Shown: in pieces, positions 1 to 6,396 of the stretch | Layout of the letters: each line of letters opens with the position of its first letter | How positions within the stretch are numbered: position 1 is the first letter of the stretch | Source: Azonexus sp. | GTDB lineage: Bacteria; Pseudomonadota; Gammaproteobacteria; Burkholderiales; Rhodocyclaceae | Assembly: GCA_031285115.1 (NCBI GenBank) | Contig: JAITWU010000110.1 | Span: 1 to 11,209 of the forward strand | Length of the DNA stretch: 11,209 bases | Direction: 5' to 3' | Position numbers and translations under genes: made by a program | Notes under the pieces: model-generated | What the model was told of the DNA's origin: nothing | The model's database searches: none | What the model saw: only the letters and a program-made list of their open reading frames with translations

Positions 1-428
1 CCACCGCCGACACCGGCCAATGCGCCGTGATCAACCGCGAACTCACCAAATCCGCCCGGCCCGAACTGGGAGCGGCCAAGATCATCGTCTCCGGCGGCCG
101 CGGCATGGGCAATGGCGACAACTACCGGGCGCTGCTCGAACCGTTGGCCGACAAACTGGGCGCTGCCCTGGGGGCGAGCCGGGCGGCGGTCGATGCCGGT
201 TTTGTGCCGAATGACTATCAGGTTGGTCAGACCGGCAAGATCGTCGCGCCACAGCTTTATGTTGCCGTCGGCATTTCCGGCGCGATTCAGCATCTGGCCG
301 GGATGAAAGACTCGAAAGTCATCGTCGCCATCAACAAAGACCCCGATGCGCCGATCTTTCAGGTCGCCGACTATGGTCTGGTCGGCGATTTGTTTGAGGT
401 TGTGCCGCAGTTGACCGCCAGTTTTTAA
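1..428 (+). CDS. etfA: Electron transfer flavoprotein alpha subunit, C-terminal part (partial)
   Basis: This is the 3' end of a gene that begins left of the window; the reading frame runs from base 3 to the TAA at 426-428. EtfA pairs with EtfB and carries FAD, passing electrons from acyl-CoA and other dehydrogenases in the cytoplasm to ETF:quinone oxidoreductase. The visible part is the FAD-binding domain II. It contains SGGRGMG, then [14 protein letters not shown], then the highly conserved stretch around [16 protein letters not shown] and the ending [20 protein letters not shown]. Together these are diagnostic of EtfA. A GTG at 27 lies inside the domain and is not the true start. The metallo-hydrolase gene follows 16 nt after the stop and may be co-transcribed. 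The partner etfB would normally lie just upstream, outside the window. Confidence 0.96.
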   Translation, partial: TADTGQCAVINRELTKSARPELGAAKIIVSGGRGMGNGDNYRALLEPLADKLGAALGASRAAVDAGFVPNDYQVGQTGKIVAPQLYVAVGISGAIQHLAGMKDSKVIVAINKDPDAPIFQVADYGLVGDLFEVVPQLTASF

Positions 429-444
429 CTTGCCGGAGAATTCC

Positions 445-1422
445 ATGATCGCCTTTTCTTTCCATCGCCTGACACGGGTTCCGCTGCTGTTTGCCGTTTT
501 CTTCCTGTTTACCGCTGGTTTTGCCGAAGCTGTTACGCCAGCGCAGAAAACCCAGGTTCCCGGTTATTACCGGCTGATGCTCGGCAATGTTGAAATCACC
601 GCGCTATTCGATGGCACGGTCGCCCTCGATGAGACGACGCTGAAAAATGTCACCGCCCGCGACCGCCAGCGCCTTCTCGCCAAACAGTTCATCGCCGGGC
701 CGAAGATGCAGACGGCGGTCAATGCCTATCTCATCAACAGCGGCGGCAAACTGGTGTTGATTGACGCTGGCGCGGCCAAAGCGGCGCCCGGTCTCGGCCA
801 TGTCGTCGATAACCTGAAAGCCGCCGGTTACAGCCCGGAACAGGTTGATGCCGTGCTGCTCACCCATTTGCATTTCGACCACATCAATGGCTTGCTGACC
901 GCCGATGGCCAGCGCGCCTTCCCCAATGCCGAAATCTGGTCGGCCAAGGCTGACAGCGATTTCTGGCTGAGTGAGGAAATCGCCGCCAAAGCGCCGGCTG
1001 GCGTGCAAGGGTTTTTCAAAATGTCACGCGATGCCGCCGCCCCCTATCGGGCCAAAGGCCAGTGGAAAACCTTTGACAGCGACCGCGAGCTTTTGCCCGG
1101 CATCCGCAGCATCGACACCCACGGCCACACGCCCGGCCACGCCAGTTATCTGATTGCCGACGGCGGCCAACAGTTGCTGGTGCTCGGCGATCTGGTGCAT
1201 AACCATGCCGTGCAGTTCGCCCGCCCGGATGTCGCCTTTGAATACGACAGCGACCCGCCGCAGGCGGTGAAAATCCGCAAACAGATTTTTGCCCGCGCCG
1301 CCAGAGAAAAGCTGATGATCGCCGGTATGCACCTGCCCTTCCCCGGCATCGGCCATGTGCGCAGGGAAAAGAAAGGCTTTGCCTGGGTTCCGGCGGAATT
1401 CACTCCGCTTGCTGCGCCGTGA
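445..1422 (+). CDS. Exported metallo-beta-lactamase-fold hydrolase
   Basis: This 325-residue MBL-fold metallo-hydrolase is probably periplasmic. The ATG at 445 is preferred over the in-frame TTG at 430 because GGAG (435-438) lies 6 nt before it and the protein then begins with a classic signal peptide: a basic start, the hydrophobic run VPLLFAVFFLFTAGF, and a likely cleavage after A27-E28-A29. All dinuclear metal ligands are visible: THLHFDH (H141, H143, D145, H146), GHTPGH (H232), GDLVHN (D249) and AGMH (H296). Family members include lactonases, glyoxalase II-like thioesterases and metallo-beta-lactamases. The spacing between ligands fits the broad lactonase/hydrolase branch, but the substrate cannot be read from the sequence. 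It lies 16 nt after etfA and ends before a hairpin repeat at 1461-1484. Confidence 0.9.
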   Translation: MIAFSFHRLTRVPLLFAVFFLFTAGFAEAVTPAQKTQVPGYYRLMLGNVEITALFDGTVALDETTLKNVTARDRQRLLAKQFIAGPKMQTAVNAYLINSGGKLVLIDAGAAKAAPGLGHVVDNLKAAGYSPEQVDAVLLTHLHFDHINGLLTADGQRAFPNAEIWSAKADSDFWLSEEIAAKAPAGVQGFFKMSRDAAAPYRAKGQWKTFDSDRELLPGIRSIDTHGHTPGHASYLIADGGQQLLVLGDLVHNHAVQFARPDVAFEYDSDPPQAVKIRKQIFARAAREKLMIAGMHLPFPGIGHVRREKKGFAWVPAEFTPLAAP

Positions 1423-1460
1423 AGGGTGTCATATTGGCGTAAAAGCCCCTCACCCTCATT

Positions 1461-1484
1461 CCCTCTCCCGCAAGCGGGAGAGGG
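1461..1484. repeat. REP-like perfect hairpin between convergent genes
   Basis: CCCTCTCCCGC (1461-1471) and its exact reverse complement (1474-1484) flank an AA dinucleotide, giving an 11-bp GC-rich stem. It is preceded by a pyrimidine-rich CCCCTCACCCTCATT (1447-1461). This layout matches a hairpin repeat that I recall as common in intergenic regions of many beta- and gammaproteobacteria. It sits between the ends of the MBL gene and the GGDEF-EAL gene, which face each other, so it could stabilise 3' ends or stop transcription in both directions. There is no U-tract on either side, so I do not call it a standard intrinsic terminator. The rest of 1423-1547 shows nothing else. Confidence 0.7.
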
Positions 1485-1547
1485 ATGATCGAGCCTCATC
1501 GGTTGTGACGTATGCGCTTCGGGCGACGGCCCGGCAAAATCAGATAC

Positions 1548-4280
1548 TCAGGGCACGTCGGCAAAGCGCAGATGGCCATCGCGCACTTGTTGCGCCAGCG
1601 CCTCGGCGGTCATCGGGCGGCCATGCAAATAGCCCTGTAGCGCCTGACAGCCGATAGCGGCAAGAAACGCCCGTTGTTCGGGCGTTTCAACGCCTTCAGC
1701 CAGCACTTCGAGATGCAGGTTGCGGCCAAGTGAAACGATGGCCCGTGAAATGGCCGCATCTCTCTCGTCATTCGGCAAATCGCAGACAAAGGCGCGGTCG
1801 ATCTTGAGCCGGTCGAGCGGGAAAATTTTGAGATAGGTGAGCGAGGAATAGCCGGTGCCGAAGTCGTCGATAGCCGTGCGCACGCCCAGGTTGCGCAGGC
1901 CGTGCAGGACTTCGACCGCGTTGCCGGGGTTGGCGATCAGCACGCCCTCGGTAATTTCCAGTTCAAGCAGGCGGGCTGGCAGACCGCTGTCATTCAGGGC
2001 CGAGCCGACGACCTGCAACAAATCGTCCTGGCGAAACTGGCGACCGGAGAGATTGACCGCCACCGTCATCTCGCAGCCGAATTCGGCCACCCAGGCGCTC
2101 ATCTGGCGGCAAGCCTCGCGCAGCACCCATTGGCCGATCGGTATGATGATGCCGGTTTCTTCGGCAACGGGAATGAACTGCACCGGCGAAATGCCGCCCA
2201 GTTGCGGACTCTGCCAGCGCAACAGGGCTTCGACGCCGAGCAGACGGTTACTCTGGGCATCGACCTGCGGTTGATACTCAAGGCTGAATTCGCCATTGGC
2301 CAGCGCCTGACGCAACAAGCCTTCGAGAGCCAGCAGGCGGACGCCGCCAATGCTGATCTCGGTCGAGTAGAAACGGTAGGTGGCGCGCCCCTCCTCCTTG
2401 GCGTGGTACATGGTCGATTCGGCATTGCTTTCGAGCACGGCCAGATCATCGCCGTCGTCGGGAAAAATGGCGACGCCGATACTGATCGAGACATGCAGTT
2501 GATGCTCGCCAACGATCATCGGCGGCTGGAAGGCGGCCAGCAGTTTTTCACAGACGGCGACAACCCCCTGGGTCGAAGCGATGTCATTGAGCAAGACCGA
2601 AAACAGGTCGCCGCCCGGCCGCGCCACGACATCGTGATGGCGGACGCAACTGCGAATGCGTTTGGCGCAGATCGCCAGCACTTCGTCGCCAACGCTGTGG
2701 TTGAGCGAATCGTTGATCAGCTTGAAGCGGTCGATCCCCATCCGCAGCACGGCGAAACGCCGCTTGCCGCCCCTGGCCTGCGCCACCGAGCGTTCGACCG
2801 CAGCCCGCCAGGCGTCGCGCGACAGCAGCCCGGTCAACTCGTCAAAGGTGCGCAGGCGTTCGAGCAATTCCTCGGTTTTCTTGTGCTGGCTGAGGTCGAT
2901 GCTCATGCTAATGTAGTTGCTGACCGCGCCGCCCGGTTCATTGCGCACGGCGACGACAGACAGCAGCGACGGGTAAATGCCGCCATCGCGGCGGCGGTTC
3001 CAGACTTCGCCCTGCCAGTGGTCATCGCGCTCCAGTTGCCGCCACATGTCGATGTAGAAGGCGATGTCCTGACGATCCGACCGGAGATGGCGGACATGGC
3101 GGCCAAGCAGCTCCTCGCGCGAATAACCGCTGATGCGGCAGAAAGCCGGATTGACCCCGGTAATGCGCAAGGCCGCATCGGTCACGAGAATGGTCTCGAC
3201 ACTGCTGTTGAACAGCGCGTCAGCCAGACGCAGACTGGCGTCGGCGGTTTTTCTGTAACGCCGCGTCAGGTAGAGCAAGGGGGCAATCAGGGCAATGGCG
3301 GCCAGCGCCAGAATGCTATTCAAAACCACGGAGCGCCAGGCTTCGCTTTCGAGTTTGGCGCTCTGGCTGGCGACGGCGGCAAACAGTTTTTCTTCGACTG
3401 ACTGCATCGCGTCGATACGCTGCGAAGCCAGGGCAAACCAATGCTCGGCGCTGGCCAGCGGGATATTCGGCGAGCTGGCGCCCTCGCCGATGATGGCGAT
3501 GCTCTGGCGAATCGCCCCCAGTTCCTGAACCAGGGAGCCGCGCTCAAATGCTTGCTGCAAGCCGCGCAGATCGTCCGGGGCCAACAGACGAAACTGGACG
3601 AGGCGAGTCGTTTCGACCGCCCGCAGCCAGTGGTAGGCGGCCATCCGGGCATGGCCGAAGTCGCCCGAGGCGAGCATGACCGTGACCAGCTCCCGCTCCT
3701 CGCTGGCCGCCTCCTTGGCGTGCAGGAAGGAAGCCAGCATCAGTTGCGGCTTCGTCATCGGATCGCTGGCGTCAAGACGGCTCAACAGCAGCATCAGCAA
3801 TTGCTCGATCCAGACGGTATAACGCTGGCTGGCGACATCGTGCGCGATGCGCCGCTCTTCGACCGCCAGACGCAACTCGCGCAATTCGGTAAAGTTGGCC
3901 CCGGCAGCCGGATGCCCGGTCATCGGTTTGACATCGAAAGCCGCGAGAATTCTGCTCAGATGCGCGAGGGCCTTGTCGGTCTCGCTCAACTGGCGCTCGA
4001 AGGCCTGGGCAGAAACAAAGTGATTGTCAGTCTGAAACAGGTAGGCGCTGCCCAAACTCCGCTCAAGTTGCAGTTGATCGACGGCCCGGCTGATCTCGGC
4101 AGAGGCTTCGGCCCAATGGCGAGCCGCCGTCGCCTGCCTCAGGCGCTCATAATCATGGCCCAGGTTGCTGGCCGCAAAGACCATCAAGGTAAGGAAAAAA
4201 CCCGCGCCAAGGAAGCGCAGAACGCCTTGCCTGATATTATCCCGCTGTCCCAGCGGCTGAATTTCCGCATCCACCTTCAT
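1548..4280 (-). CDS. Membrane sensor with NIT-like, PAS, degenerate GGDEF and EAL parts (probable c-di-GMP phosphodiesterase)
   Basis: The protein is 910 residues from the ATG at 4280; an in-frame TTG at 4346 would add 22. The ATG has AGGGG about 11 nt upstream and places the first membrane helix at about residues 20-39. A second helix lies near 316-338, enclosing a helical periplasmic sensor with QLQLERSLGSAYL, which resembles nitrate/nitrite-sensing (NIT) domains. A PAS domain follows (about 350-465), then GGDEF (about 475-635) and EAL (about 650-900). The GGDEF signature reads GGDLF (556-560), losing the fourth acidic residue, while an inhibitory-site-like RHHD (547-550) remains. The EAL domain keeps GVEALLRW (E684), NLSGRQF, ELEITEG, DDFGTGYSSL (D805, D806), LKIDRAFV, AEGVET and QGYLHGRP. 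I infer it hydrolyses c-di-GMP to pGpG at the inner membrane, with the GGDEF part regulatory. It diverges from the hemerythrin gene. Confidence 0.93.
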   Translation of the reverse strand: MKVDAEIQPLGQRDNIRQGVLRFLGAGFFLTLMVFAASNLGHDYERLRQATAARHWAEASAEISRAVDQLQLERSLGSAYLFQTDNHFVSAQAFERQLSETDKALAHLSRILAAFDVKPMTGHPAAGANFTELRELRLAVEERRIAHDVASQRYTVWIEQLLMLLLSRLDASDPMTKPQLMLASFLHAKEAASEERELVTVMLASGDFGHARMAAYHWLRAVETTRLVQFRLLAPDDLRGLQQAFERGSLVQELGAIRQSIAIIGEGASSPNIPLASAEHWFALASQRIDAMQSVEEKLFAAVASQSAKLESEAWRSVVLNSILALAAIALIAPLLYLTRRYRKTADASLRLADALFNSSVETILVTDAALRITGVNPAFCRISGYSREELLGRHVRHLRSDRQDIAFYIDMWRQLERDDHWQGEVWNRRRDGGIYPSLLSVVAVRNEPGGAVSNYISMSIDLSQHKKTEELLERLRTFDELTGLLSRDAWRAAVERSVAQARGGKRRFAVLRMGIDRFKLINDSLNHSVGDEVLAICAKRIRSCVRHHDVVARPGGDLFSVLLNDIASTQGVVAVCEKLLAAFQPPMIVGEHQLHVSISIGVAIFPDDGDDLAVLESNAESTMYHAKEEGRATYRFYSTEISIGGVRLLALEGLLRQALANGEFSLEYQPQVDAQSNRLLGVEALLRWQSPQLGGISPVQFIPVAEETGIIIPIGQWVLREACRQMSAWVAEFGCEMTVAVNLSGRQFRQDDLLQVVGSALNDSGLPARLLELEITEGVLIANPGNAVEVLHGLRNLGVRTAIDDFGTGYSSLTYLKIFPLDRLKIDRAFVCDLPNDERDAAISRAIVSLGRNLHLEVLAEGVETPEQRAFLAAIGCQALQGYLHGRPMTAEALAQQVRDGHLRFADVP

Positions 4281-4489
4281 CGTAAAACTGACCCCTGTTT
4301 GAAACGCCGGCCTGAAGACCGGTTCTCGATCGTTGTTGAACGGCAACGCAGCGAAGAAAAACTGGATACCACATTATTACTACATACTTTATCCGGGGTG
4401 AGACATCAGCAATTTGATATATGACAATTGAAATACCGTGTCAATATGGCAGGGTAAGCAAGCGAATTCAGCAATATTGGAGAAAAATC
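4281..4489. promoter_or_regulatory. Divergent promoter region between the EAL sensor and bacteriohemerythrin genes
   Basis: These 209 nt separate two divergent genes, so promoters for both should lie here. The stretch 4365-4450 is clearly more AT-rich than its surroundings. TTGAT-ATAT-GACAA (4414-4427) matches the FNR/Anr consensus TTGAT-N4-ATCAA at 8 of 10 positions, with a perfect left half. TGACA (4422-4426) and TGTCA (4438-4442) form a small inverted pair beside it. I could not find a convincing -35/-10 pair in either direction. The location is inferred from gene orientation and base composition, not from a clear promoter match. Confidence 0.45.
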
Positions 4490-4912
4490 ATGGCTATCAC
4501 CTGGAGCGCCGCCCTCGAAACCGGGCACCGCCAGATCGACTTGCAGCACCAGGAACTGGTCGTCCTGATCAACGAACTGACCGCCGCGCTCGACGCCCGC
4601 CTCCCGCTGACGGCGGTAGACAACATCCTGCCGCGCCTCAACGGTTATGTGCTGTTCCACTTCGGCACCGAAGAAATGCTGATGTCCGGCCTGCCAGCGG
4701 AAAGCCGTCATGCCGCCGCCCACTGCCAGGCGCACCGCGATTTCAGCAAGCGCATCGAGGCCCTGCAACAACAGGTCGCCAACGGCGAACGGCCTGATCT
4801 GGAGCCGCTGGCGGCTTATCTGCTCGGCTGGCTGACCGATCACATCATGAACACCGACCGCGAGCTGGTCGCCCTGCTCGCCCCCCGCTCGCCAGCGCCG
4901 CCGCTCCGCTAG
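4490..4912 (+). CDS. Single-domain bacteriohemerythrin
   Basis: This is a 140-residue cytoplasmic four-helix protein that binds O2 reversibly at a non-heme di-iron centre. The ATG at 4490 has GGAG (4479-4482) 7 nt upstream; a longer in-frame ATG at 4421 lies in the AT-rich regulatory region and is not needed. All seven family iron ligands can be placed: H20 (QHQEL), H57 and E61 (HFGTEE), H78 and H82 (HCQAH), H118 and D123 (WLTDHIMNTD). The length is typical of stand-alone bacterial hemerythrins, which store or deliver oxygen or sense it for motility and c-di-GMP systems. It is divergent from the EAL sensor gene and 27 nt upstream of the CbbY-type gene, with which it probably shares a transcript. 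Confidence 0.93.
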   Translation: MAITWSAALETGHRQIDLQHQELVVLINELTAALDARLPLTAVDNILPRLNGYVLFHFGTEEMLMSGLPAESRHAAAHCQAHRDFSKRIEALQQQVANGERPDLEPLAAYLLGWLTDHIMNTDRELVALLAPRSPAPPLR

Positions 4913-4939
4913 GCGGCATTTACCGGAAAGCCGACAATC

Positions 4940-5671
4940 TTGACCATCAAAGCCATCATTTTCGACGTAGACGGCACCCTCGCCGACACCGAGGAGGCGC
5001 ACCGCCTCGCCTTCAACAAGGCGTTTGCCGAAAACGCGCTCGACTGGAACTGGGATGTGGCGCTCTACGACCAACTCTTGAGCGTCACCGGCGGCAAGGA
5101 GCGCATCCGGCATTACGTCGCCAGCCATTGCCCGGCTTTCGCCCAACGGGCCGATTACGACGCCTTCGTCAAACATCTGCATCAAGTCAAAACCGGCCAC
5201 TACAACGCCCTGCTGGAAAACGGCAACGTCCCGCTGCGCCCCGGCATCCGCCAACTGATCGACGAGGCGGGCAGCGCCGGGATTTTGCTCGCCATCGCCA
5301 CCACCACCACGCCGGAAAATGTCGCCACGCTGCTCGCCACGGCCATCGGCCAAGACTGGCGGAGCCGTTTTGCCAGCCTCGGCTGCGGCGACATCGTGCC
5401 GCGCAAAAAACCGGCGCCGGATATTTATCACTGGGTGCTCAACGACCTCGGCCTTGCCGCCGCCGACTGCATTGCCCTCGAAGACTCCAGCAACGGGCTA
5501 CGCGCCAGCCTGGCCGCTGGCGTCCGCACCTGGATCACCCGCAACGACTACACCCGCAACCAGGATTTCACCGGCGCTGCGGGCGTATTTGACGATCTTG
5601 CCAACCTCGGCGCGTTTTATCGCCAGACCGGGCTGGAACAACAGATCGCCGCGCCAGCCCGACGCTCTTGA
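4940..5671 (+). CDS. HAD-superfamily sugar-phosphate phosphatase, CbbY type
   Basis: The protein is 243 residues, haloacid dehalogenase superfamily subfamily IA. The start is TTG at 4940: the preceding stop in the same frame is the hemerythrin TAG at 4910-4912, no ATG or GTG lies between them, GGAAAG (4924-4929) lies upstream, and motif I begins within nine residues. Motifs are DVDGTLADT (nucleophile D9, acid/base D11), ATTTTPEN (motif II), PRKKPAPD (motif III lysine) and ALEDSSNGLRA (motif IV). The RPGIRQLIDEA and TRNDYTRNQDFTGA stretches are typical of CbbY, which removes a phosphate from xylulose-1,5-bisphosphate, an inhibitory by-product of Rubisco. Beta-phosphoglucomutases are close relatives. 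No Calvin-cycle gene is visible here, so the substrate remains open. Two short hairpins without a U-tract (5661-5677 and 5679-5692) lie at its 3' end. Confidence 0.9.
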   Translation: MTIKAIIFDVDGTLADTEEAHRLAFNKAFAENALDWNWDVALYDQLLSVTGGKERIRHYVASHCPAFAQRADYDAFVKHLHQVKTGHYNALLENGNVPLRPGIRQLIDEAGSAGILLAIATTTTPENVATLLATAIGQDWRSRFASLGCGDIVPRKKPAPDIYHWVLNDLGLAAADCIALEDSSNGLRASLAAGVRTWITRNDYTRNQDFTGAAGVFDDLANLGAFYRQTGLEQQIAAPARRS

Positions 5672-5963
5672 AGCGTCTGCGGCATGAGCCGCGCCGCCGC
5701 TCCCGATAGAAGCCAACAGCCGCCGAGCGCTGATATTGCACAGATTGTCATAAGGCTGTGCACAGGCTGTCATGACGCTGTCGCATGACAAACAATATAC
5801 TCTCCCAAAAAATTTCGCTTAACGTGTTGATTTATATATGAACACATGAGGTGAAACGCTTTTTTCGCAATATTTTTTGGCGCGCCCGCGCCAATTTTGC
5901 AACCCGGAATTCTTCGGGTCGAGGCGCCATGACAAGCAATTGCTTTTTAACAAGGGGGCCGTA
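5672..5963. promoter_or_regulatory. Promoter and leader region of the roadblock/GTPase operon
   Basis: This 292-nt gap holds the control region of the four-gene operon. TATACT (5796-5801) is a good -10 box; ATGACG (5772-5777) is a weak -35 at 18-nt spacing. TGTCATG (5768-5774) and CATGACA (5784-5790) form a perfect inverted repeat overlapping that -35 and the spacer, and another TGTCAT lies 22 nt upstream (5746-5751). CTGTGCACAG (5756-5765) is a perfect palindrome. Transcription would begin near 5808, leaving a leader of about 155 nt with an AT-rich part and two hairpins (5877-5894 and 5902-5919). No open frame in this region has a convincing ribosome binding site. Confidence 0.5.
5877..5919 (+). 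promoter_or_regulatory. Two adjacent hairpins in the operon leader
   Basis: TTGGCGC (5877-5883) and GCGCCAA (5888-5894) form a 7-bp stem with a GCCC loop, followed by only four T. ACCCGGA (5902-5908) pairs with TTCGGGT (5913-5919), with one G-U pair and an ATTC loop. The first could act as a weak terminator or attenuator, the second as a stabiliser. Both lie well upstream of the AAGGGGG ribosome site at 5952-5958. Function is inferred. Confidence 0.35.
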
Positions 5964-6344
5964 ATGCTCAATGTAGACGTAAGCAAGCTGGAACAAACGA
6001 TCGAGGGTTTGCAGGCCGTGCTCAAAGACGGGCTGATTGCCACCGACATCTGGGATCACGTCACCGGCTTGTCGCTAGCCGGTTACAACCCGAACCCGGC
6101 AGCGGTGGCGCTGTTCAACCAGTTGACCATGGAAATTTCCGACACCCTCGGCGGCTCCGGTTTTCCGAAATTGAACCGCTACTACATCCTTGATCTCGAC
6201 GGGGACAATATGGTTGTCATCATCCGGCACGGAGAAGACCTGCTGCAAGGCATGTTGCTGACATCGAAAAAAATCAATATGGGCGTTTTGTTCAGCATCG
6301 CCATTCCCAAGATGCTCCAGAGCGTAGCAGGGGCGCGGGACTAA
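5964..6344 (+). CDS. Small roadblock-like protein (operon gene 1)
   Basis: The protein is 126 residues. The ATG at 5964 has a strong AAGGGGG (5952-5958) 5 nt upstream; the longer in-frame TTG at 5877 sits inside a leader hairpin and is unlikely. I do not recognise an exact family, but the order of predicted elements fits a roadblock/LC7 fold: an N-terminal helix (LEQTIEGLQAVL), a strand pair (GLIATDIWDHVTGLSLAGYN), a long helix (PAAVALFNQLTMEISDTL), strands around YYILDLDG, MVVIIRHG and LLQGMLLT, and a final helix after NMGVLFSIAIPKML. Such proteins dimerise and act as partners or activators of small Ras-like GTPases, as MglB does for MglA. There is no signal peptide or membrane helix. The GTPase two genes downstream is the obvious candidate partner. 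A hairpin separates it from gene 2. Confidence 0.72.
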   Translation: MLNVDVSKLEQTIEGLQAVLKDGLIATDIWDHVTGLSLAGYNPNPAAVALFNQLTMEISDTLGGSGFPKLNRYYILDLDGDNMVVIIRHGEDLLQGMLLTSKKINMGVLFSIAIPKMLQSVAGARD

Positions 6345-6345
6345 T

Positions 6346-6387
6346 CCGGATTGAGCCAGCGGGCGTCTGCTGGCTGGCTCAACCCGG
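6346..6387 (+). promoter_or_regulatory. Intercistronic hairpin overlapping the ribosome site of gene 2
   Basis: TTGAGCCAGC (6351-6360) and GCTGGCTCAA (6373-6382) are exact reverse complements, a 10-bp stem with a 12-nt loop. After one A/C mismatch the stem can extend by CCGG (6346-6349) with CCGG (6384-6387), covering the first two bases of the GGAG ribosome site (6386-6389) of the next gene. It starts 2 nt after the stop of gene 1. There is no T-tract, so it is not a terminator; a role in RNA stability or coupled translation is inferred. Confidence 0.6.
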
Positions 6388-6396
6388 AGCCATCCC

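Noticed and set aside
1902..4424. Two long + strand open frames (499 and 327 codons) opposite the GGDEF-EAL gene
   Set aside because: Both mirror the codon structure of the real gene, and their translations show no domain pattern.
4406..5431. Long - strand open frame (341 codons) opposite the hemerythrin and CbbY genes
   Set aside because: It spans two well-supported genes on the other strand and their gap, with low-complexity composition and no recognisable motif.
5661..5692. Two short hairpins at the end of the CbbY-type gene as a terminator
   Set aside because: Stems of 6 and 5 bp with no T-run; too weak to call a terminator.
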